A stretch of DNA of 64,000 bases, taken from positions 1,054,001-1,118,000 of the forward strand of contig CAVVST010000005.1 in NCBI GenBank assembly GCA_963750995.1, in the 5' to 3' direction. This document shows positions 16,714 through 26,167 of this stretch, in pieces (position 1 is the first letter of the stretch; each line of letters begins with the position of its first letter). A model generated the notes under the pieces. It was not told the DNA's origin, ran no database searches, and worked only from the letters and a program-made list of their open reading frames with translations. The translations under genes and the position numbers were made by a program. This DNA is from CAVVST01 sp963750995 (GTDB taxonomy: Bacteria; Acidobacteriota; Vicinamibacteria; Vicinamibacterales; UBA2999).

Positions 16714-18052
16714 GAGCGTCTCCACGCGTGGCGCGCACCACCAGGCCGGCGACGGGCGCACCCGCCTCCATCCGCAGCTCGGCCTGGACGATGTCCGCCC
16801 GCAACCGCGCCTCCGCGATCACCCGCTCGACGTAGGGGCGCGTGTGCATGTAGCGGCCGTGATGACTGATCGAGTAACCGGGGGGCGCGCTCTCCCCGGC
16901 ATCGCCCGGGCGTTCCTCGAGCGTGAAGATGAACATGCCGCCCGGGCGCAGCGCCGCCGCAGCCGCAGGCATCACCTGCTCGAGCGCGCCGAAATACACC
17001 AGCGTGTCGGCGGAGACGATCACGTCGTACGCCGCTTCGTGGCCACGCAGGTACTCCGTGAGCTCGTCCTTCACCAGCCCGTCGTACAACTTCCGCTCCT
17101 GGGCCCGGGCGAGCATCCCGTTCGAGAGATCGACGCCCACCAGCCGCCGCGCGTAGGGCGCGAGCAGCGGGCCGCACAGACCGGTCCCGCAGCCGGCGTC
17201 GAGGACGTCGAGGCTCCGTGCCGCCTCGACGCCCGAATCCGCCAGCATCGCCGCGACCAGGTCGGGCGCGCGATACGAGAGCTTGCCGAGCTTTTCGTCG
17301 AAGCTCCCCGCGAATTCGTCGAATACCTTCTCGACGTAGTCGTCCGACGCGCGCGCCGGGACTTCACGCCCGGAACAGGCGGCCAGCATGTGCCGCGCAA
17401 TCGCGTTGTCGGGCTCTTCCTCGAGCCACCGCTCGAAGATCTCCACCGCCTTCTCGACCTCGCCCAGGGTGCAGTGCGCCAGGGCCAGCAGCCGGCGCGC
17501 TTCGGGGTGCTTCGGGCTGAGCGTCGTCACCTTGCAGTAGCAGGCAACCGCTTCCGGTGTGCGGTTGATGCTGGCCAGCAGCACGCCGAGGTTGTGGTAC
17601 GCGTCGATATGTTCGGGATTCAGCCGGGTGGCCGTCCGGTACGCCGCTTCGGCGTCCGCGTTCCGCCCCTGTGCCCTGAGCAGCACGCCGAGGTTGTTGT
17701 AGGCGTTGGCGTGGTCGGGGTCGATGGCAATCGCCCGCTCGTAGGCGGCCACGGCCTCGTCGATCCGCCCCAGCGCCTTGAAGATGATGCCGAGGTTGCT
17801 GTAGCAGTCCGCCTGTTCCGGATTCAGCTCGAGGCTCCGCCGGATCAGCGCCACGCCCTCCTCGCTGCGCCCCTGCTGATGGGCGAGGACGCCGGAAAAA
17901 TGCAGGACGTCAGGATGATCGGGCGCGACCCCGCGAATCTTCCGATACACCTCTTCCGCCTCGGCGAGCTGGCCGTTCTTCTGGAAGAGGATGGCAATCG
18001 ACATCGCCTCTTCGAGGGTGACTTCGCGTTCTTTGACGGACGAATCGCTCAT
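16706..18052 (-). CDS. TPR-repeat SAM-dependent methyltransferase
   Basis: About 448 residues from ATG at 18052 (a GTG lies at 18058). Residues 15-240 are six or more tetratricopeptide repeats (for example YSNLGIIFKALGRIDEAVAAYERA). Residues 255-440 form a class I methyltransferase: DVLDAGCGTGLCGPLL is the SAM-binding motif I, and D-V-I-V-S-A-D-T-L-V-Y-F-G follows. This TPR-plus-methyltransferase layout is seen in a family of trans-aconitate-methyltransferase-like proteins. It lies between clpV and vgrG and overlaps vgrG, so it is cotranscribed with the T6SS. A methyltransferase is not a core component, so its target is unknown. Confidence 0.75.
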   Translation of the reverse strand: MSDSSVKEREVTLEEAMSIAILFQKNGQLAEAEEVYRKIRGVAPDHPDVLHFSGVLAHQQGRSEEGVALIRRSLELNPEQADCYSNLGIIFKALGRIDEAVAAYERAIAIDPDHANAYNNLGVLLRAQGRNADAEAAYRTATRLNPEHIDAYHNLGVLLASINRTPEAVACYCKVTTLSPKHPEARRLLALAHCTLGEVEKAVEIFERWLEEEPDNAIARHMLAACSGREVPARASDDYVEKVFDEFAGSFDEKLGKLSYRAPDLVAAMLADSGVEAARSLDVLDAGCGTGLCGPLLAPYARRLVGVDLSNGMLARAQERKLYDGLVKDELTEYLRGHEAAYDVIVSADTLVYFGALEQVMPAAAAALRPGGMFIFTLEERPGDAGESAPPGYSISHHGRYMHTRPYVERVIAEARLRADIVQAELRMEAGAPVAGLVVRATRGDAHA

Positions 18053-18071
18053 AGGCACTCGCTTCGTCGCG

Positions 18072-20808
18072 CTACGAAAACTGGTACTCGAAATCGCCGC
18101 CGGTCACCGCCAGGCACACGCCGTTGAGCTCAGAATCCTGCCATCGTTCGGGTGAGGAACTCGCGGCTGATGGCGGGGAGCACGGTATTTGTGAGGATCG
18201 CGTCGATCATGCGGCCGCCACTCTCGATCTCCGTGCATCGGCTGACGATCAGCGAAACCGCGGCGTCGTCGTAGGTAAACGGAATCTTGTGGTGCTCGGC
18301 GACGCGCTTGGCGATCCGTCCCAGCTGCAGCCGGACAATCGACTTGAGCATCTCGTCCCGCAACGGGTAGTACGGGATGACCACGAGTCGTCCCAGGAGC
18401 GCCGCCGGAAACACTTTCAACAACGGCTCGCGCAACCCCTTCGCGATTCCCTCCGGTTCGGGCATCAGCTCGGGATCCTTGCACATGTTCATGATCAGGT
18501 CGGTGCCGACATTCGACGTGAGCAGGATGATGGTGTTCTTGAAATCGATCCGCCGCCCCTCGCCGTCTTCCATCCACCCCTTGTCGAAGACCTGGAAAAA
18601 TATCTCGTGGACGTCGGGATGCGCCTTCTCAACCTCGTCGAGGAGCACCACGCTGTAGGGGCGGCGCCGGACAGCTTCGGTCAGCACACCCCCTTCCCCG
18701 TATCCAACGTAGCCAGGCGGCGATCCCTTCAGCGTTGAGACGGTGTGGGCCTCCTGGAACTCGCTCATGTTGATGGTGATGACGTTCTGTTCGCCGCCGT
18801 AGAGCGCCTCGGCGAGCGTGAGGGCGGTCTCCGTCTTGCCGACGCCTGACGGACCGCACAACATGAAGACGCCGATCGGCTTGTTCGGGTTGTCGAGCTT
18901 TGCTCGCGACGTCTGGATGCGGCTCGCGATCATCTCGAGGGCATGGCGCTGGCCGATGACGCGCTGGTTGAGCGTCTCGGCGAGCCTGAGGACCGCCTCG
19001 ATCTCGTTCTTGACCATACGGCCGACAGGAACACCCGTCCAGTCCTGCACCACGGATGCGACGGCGTGCTCGTCGACGCTCGGGAGGATCAGGGGCGAAT
19101 CTCCCTGTAGCGCGGCGAGCTGGGTTTGCTGATCCCGCAGTTCCGCAAGCAGCGTCTCGCGCTCCGCCGGCCCGCCGGTTGCGGGCGCAACTGCGGAGCC
19201 CTCTGCGGCTTTCTCCGATTGCGCCGCCTGCTCCAGCGAGCTGCCGGTGCCCTCAACGCGCTCGCTTCCCTGGCGCAGTCGCGCCCGAATCTCCAGAATG
19301 CGGTCCACCAGCGCCCGCTCGGACTGCCATCGCTGCTCGAGCGATTCGCGCGTCAGGTTGCAGGCGGCGAGCTGTGCCTCGGCGTTCGCTCTCCGCTCAC
19401 ATGCGTTGACGCCAACCGCCTCCTCACGCCCGATGATCTCGAGCTCGGTCTGCAGCGCTTCGATTTTTCGCCGGCAGTCCTCGAGCTGGGCCGGTACGGC
19501 ATGCTGGCTGATGGCGACGCGGGCCGACGCGGTATCCAGCAGGCTCACCGCCTTGTCGGGGAGCTGACGTGCAGGAATATAACGGTGCGACAGACGAACG
19601 GCTGCCTCGAGCGCTTCGTCGAGCACCTGCACGCGATGATGCTTCTCGAGCACCGAGGCAACGCCCCGGACCATCAGGATCGCTTTCTCCTCGGTCGGCT
19701 CGGCGACCTGCACCACCTGGAAGCGCCGGGTCAGCGCAGGATCTTTCTCGATGTACTTCTTGTATTCCGTCCAGGTCGTCGCCGCGATGGTGCGCAGGGT
19801 GCCACGCGCCAGGGCCGGCTTCAGAAGATTCGCGGCGTCCCCCGTGCCCTGCGCGCCACCGGCGCCGATCAACGTATGCGCTTCGTCGACAAAGAGGATG
19901 ATCGGCTTCGGCGACGCCTGCACTTCGTCGATCACCTGCCGCAGCCGGTTCTCGAACTCGCCCTTCATGCTGGCGCCGGCCTGCAGCAGCCCGATGTCGA
20001 GCGTGTAGAGCGAGACGTTCTGCAGCGGCGGCGGCACATCACCGCGGGCGAGCCGCAGGGCGAAGCCCTCGACGACGGCGGTCTTGCCGACGCCAGCCTC
20101 GCCGGTCAGGATCGGGTTGTTCTGCCGGCGGCGCATCAGGATGTCGACGATCTGCCGGATCTCTTCGTCGCGCCCGCTGATCGGGTCGATCTGCCCCTTG
20201 CGTGCCCGCTCGGTCAGATCGGTCGCAAAGCGCTTGAGCGCTTCCTGTTTGCCAAGCTGCGCCGGCACCATCGCGCCGCTCGCTTCCCCGGGCGCGGCAA
20301 GCGAGGTTCCGTCCTTCGCCGTCAGCGCATCCTCAGGAGAGCCCTTGACGATACGGGCCAGATCCTCGGTCAGCGTGTCGAGCTTGATCTGCTCGAACTG
20401 GCGAGAGATGGCAAACAGCGAGTTCCGCAATCCAGACGTCTTCAACATGCCGATGATTAAATACCCGGTGCGGACCTGCTGATCGCCGTACATCAGCGTG
20501 GCGTAGACCCAGCCCCGCTCGACCGCGTTCTCGATGTGCGCGGACAGATCGGAGATAGATGTTGCGCCGCGAGGCAGCCGATCGAGGGAATCGGTCACGT
20601 CCTTGGCCAGCCGCGACGCATCGATCTCGAAGTGTCTGACGATGCGATGCAGGTCGGAATCGGAGGTGTTCAGAATCTGCTGTATCCAGTGCACCAGCTC
20701 AACGTACGGGTTGCCCCGCAGCTTGCAGAAGACGGTCGCCCCCTCGATCGCCTTGTAGGCGAGGCTATTGAGCTTGCCGAACAGCGCGGTGCGGTTAATC
20801 TCGCTCAT
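18072..20808 (-). CDS. clpV: T6SS ATPase ClpV/TssH (frameshift near the C-terminus)
   Basis: An AAA+ disaggregase that recycles contracted TssB/TssC sheaths. It has an N-terminal Clp-N repeat domain, first ATPase module with GEAGVGKT and ILFVDEAHT, a coiled-coil middle domain around residues 430-560, and second module with GPSGVGKT and VVLLDEVEKAH. The open frame closes at 18130, but one extra base near 18133 explains this. In the other frame the usual ClpV end follows (SELNGVCLAVTGGDFEYQF) to a stop at 18072. The start overlaps the TssG stop by ATGA. Length is about 910 residues, normal for the family. Confidence 0.92.
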
Positions 20809-21875
20809 GCGACCTGGGCCCTAGAGGGATCAACGAACGACTCGGCGTGCAGGCACAAATCGTCGGCATCGGTCTGCGACCGACGGACACCAAGCCATGT
20901 GGTCCAACCCAGCCGGCTGCCCCGGCCAAGCTTCAACGCCGGCACCTCGCGTTGCCTGAGCTTCAAGCGAACATCCCAATCGAGCTCGAAACACAGATAG
21001 AGCCGTACCCAGTCAGCCAGCTGCCGCAGCCGCATGCCACCCGGCAGGAAACTCTGGTACTGCTCGAGGGTGAGGGGCCCGAGGTGGATGCGGAACTTGT
21101 GCTGGCGATCCCAGACCTGCCGGCCGAGAACCGCGCCCATCCCCAGCACCGCGCTGTCGCCTTTGAGATACGTGCGCTCACGCTCGCCGAGCGGCATCCA
21201 GTGGCCGACGAACTCCTCGATCTCGGCGCCAACGCCGAAGAAATGCTCGAGAATCGCCGCGAGACCTTCTGGATTGCGCACCTGACGCACGAGCGCGCCG
21301 ACGTGAAAGAACTTGGCGACGTCCGGGACATGGTCGCGGTTGCGAAACCGTTCGGGCGACACGCCGAGGAACGCCCCGATGTAAGCGGCAAAGCGGTCGT
21401 CGGCCGGACGATCCCGGTTGACGTGCGGCTGTGCCTGGGCCCAGGCTCGATAGAACAGCGCCAGAAATCGATGGTGGAAGACGTCGAGAAAGGCGCCGAG
21501 CGTGGGATCGGCGGCATTTCGCTCGCGCTCCCGCGCGTATTCCGTGATGTGCAGCGGCAGCGGGCCGTTCGGACCAAGAAGGCCGAACAGCCGCACACGC
21601 AGTCGCGGTTGCCGGCCTCCTCGAGTGTTGTCGAACGAAGCAATCGGGGCAGGAGCAAACGAGAGATCGGGTTCCTGGCCGAGGCGCACGGGCTCGTCAA
21701 CCGGCCTGAGGGCTCTGCCCCAGCGCGGCTTGTCGAGCGACAGGCACTCCAGCCGGCGCAGCGCCTGGTAGAAATCGAAGCGATAGGGGGCTTCCGCCAG
21801 CGCGGCGAAGAACCCTACAGCGTCGCGTCGCGCGCCCCAATGTGGCATCCATCGATTGATTTCGCCCCGGCTCTG
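20805..21875 (-). CDS. tssG: T6SS baseplate protein TssG
   Basis: The sequence has the usual TssG opening (FFAALAEAPYRFDFYQALRRLE), then RPVDEPVRLGQEPDLSFAP, LFGLLGPNGPLPLHITEYA, D-x-F-H-H-R-F-L-A-L-F-Y-R-A-W, and a C-terminal GPLTLEQYQSFLPGG. It is open in the same frame as TssF, giving an apparent 945-residue fusion. If one base is restored in the GCGCGCG run near 21836, TssF ends GARDATL and TssG starts at an overlapping ATG as MDATLGRARRDAVGFF. Separate genes are the normal arrangement and are my preferred reading. TssG joins TssF, TssK and TssE in the baseplate wedge. Confidence 0.88.
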   Translation of the reverse strand, partial: QSRGEINRWMPHWGARRDAVGFFAALAEAPYRFDFYQALRRLECLSLDKPRWGRALRPVDEPVRLGQEPDLSFAPAPIASFDNTRGGRQPRLRVRLFGLLGPNGPLPLHITEYARERERNAADPTLGAFLDVFHHRFLALFYRAWAQAQPHVNRDRPADDRFAAYIGAFLGVSPERFRNRDHVPDVAKFFHVGALVRQVRNPEGLAAILEHFFGVGAEIEEFVGHWMPLGERERTYLKGDSAVLGMGAVLGRQVWDRQHKFRIHLGPLTLEQYQSFLPGGMRLRQLADWVRLYLCFELDWDVRLKLRQREVPALKLGRGSRLGWTTWLGVRRSQTDADDLCLHAESFVDPSRAQVA

Positions 21876-23698
21876 CGATCGCAGGACTGTTTCGGTGAAC
21901 GAGTTGATCGAAACGTGGCGCGCGAAATAGCGATCGAGCACCGACCCGAGCAGGTAGGCGCTGCCACCTTCGAAGGCCAGGTCGTCGACCTCCAGCGTGA
22001 TGCCGAGTCCCCTGCCGAATGCGAGCGGCCCGCGGGCGGGCAGTCGGCGCACAACCGGATTGACGGTCACCGACCTGATGCCCTCGATCTGCCGTCGGGC
22101 GCTGACATCCGCCGCCGGAGCGTACAGCTCCAACAGCCCTCTCAGCGTCGCCGCCCCTTCCTGGGGGCTGGCATCGACCAGGGACAGGTAGTTGAGAGCG
22201 AGATGGTTGATCGCACGCCACGAAATTGCGCCATCTGCGAGCGGCGCGTGCGGCCGGCTCGGACCGCTCACCACGCGGATGGCGACGACGGGGGCGGCGA
22301 CGTCGAGAGAGAAGTCGCTCTTCCCTGCTCCGATCGGCATCTGCAGGACGAGGTCCCGGTTCGTGCAGAACGCGTGGACGGAGAGCTGCCGCAAGTCTCC
22401 GCTGAACGGCGCTTCAACGGAGTCGACAAGTCCGAGAAAGACTTCGCTGCCGATATAGCTCGAACGGGAACCGCGCCGTTTCTGCGACGACGACACCAGG
22501 CGCGGTTCGCGCCGGACCGTGAAATAGGCTGTGTGCGGATCCCGGTTGTCGGCGCTGAACGCCGAATAGAACTTCCGGAACTGCTTCTCGCTGTCGCTGC
22601 CGATGCCGTGGCCGACGACATCGGTGACCTCGTACACCTCGAAGTCGAGCGGCCGCGTCCGGTCTGCGACGACGTGATATTCGTGTCCGCCGTCGTCGAC
22701 ATGAATCCGGTCCAGGCGCTTCGGGAAGAGGTTGATAGCGGGCGTGCAGAACAGGGCGAAATTGGAGGCGTCGACGATGCTTTCGAGCGCCGCGTCGCCG
22801 CGGCCCAGCAGGATCACGAACTCGATCTCGTCGCCATCGGTCCTGGTGACCCCGGGCCTCAGCCCGCTCAACTCGAAGAATCGAAAGCGCTGCGGAAACG
22901 AGAAGTACTCCTGCAATAACCGGTAACCCTGGAACGAGCGCAGCGCCACCGGCAGGAGCGCCTGCTCGTCGGTGAAGCCAACCGGCCTGACGCTCGACGC
23001 CGGCAGGAACTCGTGCCACCGCGGCGCGCCCTTGCCGGGCAGGACGAGAGCCCCAAGGCTGTGTGCCAGACAAAGCTCGTGCAGCTTGTTGGCGACGTCG
23101 TCGCGACCCGCGACGTAGAAGCAGAGGCGGTCCAGTGCCGTCTGCGCAAACTTGAGTCCCGCGGTGGTCCGGAGCCGGATCCGCACACCTCCCTTGATGC
23201 GCTGGGCAATGGGGAGCGTGTTGAGGGGAAGGTCCGGCGCGAAAGTGAAGTAGCTCGCCGACGCGATCTCGATTGGCCACAACGTCACGTCGTGCGCGGT
23301 CCTGAACTCGCAGGCGGTGACCTCGTCTCCCGACATCTGCCCCTGCATCGTGCTTCCGCGGGGAACCGTTCTCAGTCCAGTCGCCAGGCTGGATTCGCCG
23401 GGATCCGGCTTGAACTGCGCCACCAGCATCGACGGAGTGGGGGCAAGGTAATGCGGGTGGACGATTTCGAGGAGCGCCTGGGTGAAGCGGGGAAACTCGG
23501 CATCCAGTTTCAGCTGGACGCGCGCCGCCAGAAAGCCCACGCCTTCGAGCAGCCGCTCGACGTAGGGATCGGCCACTTCGAGGCCGCTCATGCCGAGGCG
23601 CGCCGCGATCTTCGGGAACTGCTGCGCGAACTCCGCGCCCATCTCACGCAGGTGCTGCAGTTCGAGGTTGTAGGTACCTGGAGCAGCCTCGGATCCAT
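21815..23698 (-). CDS. tssF: T6SS baseplate protein TssF (frameshifts near 23675 and 21836)
   Basis: The true start is ATG 23698 (MDPRLLQ), the near-invariant TssF beginning, 1 base after the TssE stop. Frame is lost within the next ten codons and resumes as NLELQHLREMGAEFAQQFPKI. The core shows VERLLEGVGFLAARVQLKLD, H-P-H-Y-L-A-P-x-P-S-M, EYFSFPQRFRFFELSGL and, near the end, INSFTETVLRSQSRGEINRW, all TssF hallmarks. It then runs on into TssG, probably because of a missing base near 21836. About 625 residues, normal for TssF. Confidence 0.9.
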
Positions 23699-23699
23699 C

Positions 23700-24218
23700 T
23701 CAGGTGGTCCGCGCGGGAACGAGGTCGGCGATCTCCACCTTGCCGGTCTCGAGGTCGATTTCCGTCCGGACGAGAAGCTCCAGCGGCACCGGCTGGGCCC
23801 AGAGCTGGCCCTGGATCTCGACGCCGACGACATTGTGATGGTCGAGGAGGCTTGCCTGGAGCAGGGCCTTCACGTGCAACGTGCCCGGCAGGATGCGCGG
23901 CTCGAAGTCGAGGATGGCCTGCCGGATGGCCCGTTCGAGATCAACGACATCCAGCGAGGAGGCCGGACGGCCGGAAAGCGCCGGGAGTCCGTAGTTGATG
24001 ACCGACCGGCGCGCGTAGGGCACGCCAGTCAGGGGCATCTCGGCCTCGAGGCGCGTCGCGTTGAAGAGCCACGCCAGGTCGCGCAGGACCGCCTGCCGGA
24101 GGCGGCTCTTCGACATGACGCGAGCCTCCCGCGGCTCCACCTGCTTGTCGGGCTCGTCGTCTGTCAGGCGATCGAGCAGCGAGGGCTGCAACCGCTCCTG
24201 CGGTGTGAGCTCAGCCAT
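23700..24218 (-). CDS. tssE: T6SS baseplate protein TssE (gp25-like)
   Basis: A protein of 172 residues from ATG 24218 (MAELTPQERLQPSLLDRLTDD), a start typical of TssE that overlaps the TagJ stop by 8 bases. The gp25/lysozyme-like body shows LRQAVLRDLAWLFNATR, SVINYGLPALSG, AIRQAILDFEPRILPGTL and the C-terminal LLVRTEIDLETGKV. TssE anchors the sheath to the baseplate. The order TagJ-TssE-TssF-TssG-ClpV is common in many systems. Confidence 0.9.
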   Translation of the reverse strand: MAELTPQERLQPSLLDRLTDDEPDKQVEPREARVMSKSRLRQAVLRDLAWLFNATRLEAEMPLTGVPYARRSVINYGLPALSGRPASSLDVVDLERAIRQAILDFEPRILPGTLHVKALLQASLLDHHNVVGVEIQGQLWAQPVPLELLVRTEIDLETGKVEIADLVPARTT

Positions 24219-25041
24219 CCGCCCGCTCCTGCGCCCGATCGACCGCATCGCCGATCACGATGGTTCGAACATCCATCAACGCGTGCTCGCCGGCGTCGGT
24301 CGCCAGAATTCGTTGTCCGAGTCCGAAATAGACCTCGGCGGCGTCCTCGTTCCAGACGGTCTTCCGGGCCAGGCGAAGCTGCGGATCGTCGGCCGCTTCG
24401 GAGCCCGGATACCGTGTGGGGATCACGCCAACGGTCTCTCCGCCGTTGGCAAACTGGAAATGCGCCGGCATCCAGACCACATCCCGCAGATCGACGGGCG
24501 CCTCCAGGTCGATTCTCGCAATCCGGCTGAAGGGGACCCAGTAGTAACGCCCGTTGATGACCGCTTCACAGACGGGCCCGAGCCGCATGTCGGCATCTGC
24601 GATCCACTCGAACGGCTCGCCGTCGATCGTGCCGGTTGACGCCGGGGCGGCCTCGAATGCGCGAGCGCGCAGCGCCTGCGCCTGGGCGGCGCGCGGGGTG
24701 CCGTCGGTGAGCAGCGACTCGATCAGCAGGGCCAGCCATTCTTCCGGCTCGCCGAAAACGACCGGCGACTTCCTGCCGCCGAACACGTCAGCCCGCAGCA
24801 GCTCGCAGCTGATCGCCTCGCGATACATCTGCGCCATCGCCAGCGCCTTGGCATCAAGGTCGGCGGCGACATTGAGCTGCGTGTGCGCCCGTTCCCACTG
24901 CCCCATCACCGCCAGCAGCTGAAACAGGAACACCCGCAGTTCCGCCTTCGACGGCTGCTTGCGGACCTGCTCCTGGAGATTGCGCAGTGCCCCGTCGAGA
25001 TCACCTTCGCGGACGGCGTGTTCGGCGGCATCGAGAGACAT
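24211..25041 (-). CDS. tagJ: T6SS accessory protein TagJ (ImpE)
   Basis: About 276 residues from ATG 25041 (MSLDAAEHAVREGDLDGAL). It has the ImpE/TagJ pattern: an N-terminal helical TPR-like part (LRNLQEQVRKQPSKAELRVF, QWERAHTQL) and a C-terminal part with GEPFEWIADADMRLGPVCEAVINGRYYWVP and VWMPAHFQFANGGETVG. TagJ binds the TssB/TssC sheath and ClpV in systems that carry it. Its presence between hcp and tssE places this locus among TagJ-type T6SS. Confidence 0.9.
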   Translation of the reverse strand: MSLDAAEHAVREGDLDGALRNLQEQVRKQPSKAELRVFLFQLLAVMGQWERAHTQLNVAADLDAKALAMAQMYREAISCELLRADVFGGRKSPVVFGEPEEWLALLIESLLTDGTPRAAQAQALRARAFEAAPASTGTIDGEPFEWIADADMRLGPVCEAVINGRYYWVPFSRIARIDLEAPVDLRDVVWMPAHFQFANGGETVGVIPTRYPGSEAADDPQLRLARKTVWNEDAAEVYFGLGQRILATDAGEHALMDVRTIVIGDAVDRAQERADG

Positions 25042-25063
25042 GCGAAAGCGGCCTCGGCTACCG

Positions 25064-25534
25064 TCAGGAGCCGGTGTGGGTGTCCGCCTCGAACACGTTC
25101 GTGCCGCCGCCGCGGGCACCGAGGCTGTCCTGCGGGGTGTAGCTCACCTTGACCTTCGAAAATCCGAGGCTGACGTGCTCCACTAGCTCGGCCTTGTCTG
25201 ATTCGGCGGTGATCGACGTCACCCGGACGTTCTCCAGTTCGATCTTGAAGTACTCGAGCGGCGTCTTGCCCGCCTTTCGCACGGTCAGCTGCGCCTGCCC
25301 GATCGGCTTGTTGCTGCGCAGAAAATTCATCAGCGTTGGCGAGGCCGAATCAACCCGTTTGACGATCCGCAGATCGTTGATCGTCGATCGAGCGGCCGCC
25401 TGGCCGGTGGCGAGCGACGTGTTCGCCTGCATGCCCCAGGACCAGGACACCACTTCGATTTCACCCTTGTGCTCGGTGTCACCGGCCTCGCCAGTGACAC
25501 CTTGCATCTTGAGGAACATGTCGGCAATAGCCAC
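25064..25534 (-). CDS. hcp: Hcp tube protein (TssD), first paralogue
   Basis: A 156-residue Hcp-type protein from GTG 25534. It begins MAIADMFLKMQGVTGEAGD with the usual HKGEIEVVSWSWGM near residue 23 and VSLGFSKVKVSYTPQ near the C-terminus. Hcp forms the stacked hexamer tube and can carry small effectors. It is 8 bases downstream of a second, clearly different hcp gene. No effector extension is visible. Confidence 0.93.
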   Translation of the reverse strand: MAIADMFLKMQGVTGEAGDTEHKGEIEVVSWSWGMQANTSLATGQAAARSTINDLRIVKRVDSASPTLMNFLRSNKPIGQAQLTVRKAGKTPLEYFKIELENVRVTSITAESDKAELVEHVSLGFSKVKVSYTPQDSLGARGGGTNVFEADTHTGS

Positions 25535-25541
25535 TCGTCGA

Positions 25542-26030
25542 CTACACCTTCTTGTTGGCGGCGAAGTCGTAGGTCTGCTTCACCTCGCCCCCGAGGCTGC
25601 CGTCCGCCTTCTGCTCCTTGTAGCTCATTTCGAGCTTCGAGAAGTTGAGGCTTACTTGCTCGGTGGGGACGAGCTCGCTCGCGGCGGCACCGCCGAACTG
25701 GAACGAGCTGATCAGCACATCCGACATCGTCACCTTCAGGTAATCCTGCTGTTCACCGCCGGCCTTGCGCGCCGTCAGAATCGCCGACTTGAAGTGCTGC
25801 CCGGTGGCACACCCGACAAAGAGGACCGGCGATCCCTTGTCCGTGCGCTTGACGAAGTTGAAATCCTGGGGCTGCACCTTACCGGCCCCGGCGCCGCCCC
25901 CGCGTCCGGCGGTCCCCGACTGCGTCTCGCCCCAACTGAACGACTCGAGCTCGATCTCCCCTTTGTGCTTGGCGTCGGTGGACTCGCTCTCGACGCCCTC
26001 GATCTTCAAGAAATAATCGACCTGTGCCAT
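25542..26030 (-). CDS. hcp: Hcp tube protein (TssD), second paralogue
   Basis: 162 residues, starting MAQVDYFLKIEGVESESTDA with HKGEIELESFSWGE near residue 22 and VSLNFSKLEMSYKEQ near the C-terminus. GAGGGGTCAG precedes the ATG. It carries a GRGGGAGAG loop near residue 42 not present in the first paralogue, and overall similarity between the two is moderate. Two different Hcp in one operon may form distinct or mixed tubes and select different cargo. A 137-base gap separates it from tssC. Confidence 0.93.
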   Translation of the reverse strand: MAQVDYFLKIEGVESESTDAKHKGEIELESFSWGETQSGTAGRGGGAGAGKVQPQDFNFVKRTDKGSPVLFVGCATGQHFKSAILTARKAGGEQQDYLKVTMSDVLISSFQFGGAAASELVPTEQVSLNFSKLEMSYKEQKADGSLGGEVKQTYDFAANKKV

Positions 26031-26167
26031 CTGACCCCTCCATGCGGGGCCGGCTGTCGACCGCGAAAGCGGCGCAGCGGCCGGGAACCCTCAACAGGTA
26101 TAAACGTCCGGGAACGCCACGACGAACATAGACTCGTTCCCCCCTGGCTCAGGCTCCTTTCGGCGTC

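Noticed and set aside
20805..23642. A true TssF-TssG fusion protein
   Set aside because: A single-base insertion restores the canonical TssF end and an overlapping TssG start, so an indel is the simpler explanation. It is kept open as a finding.
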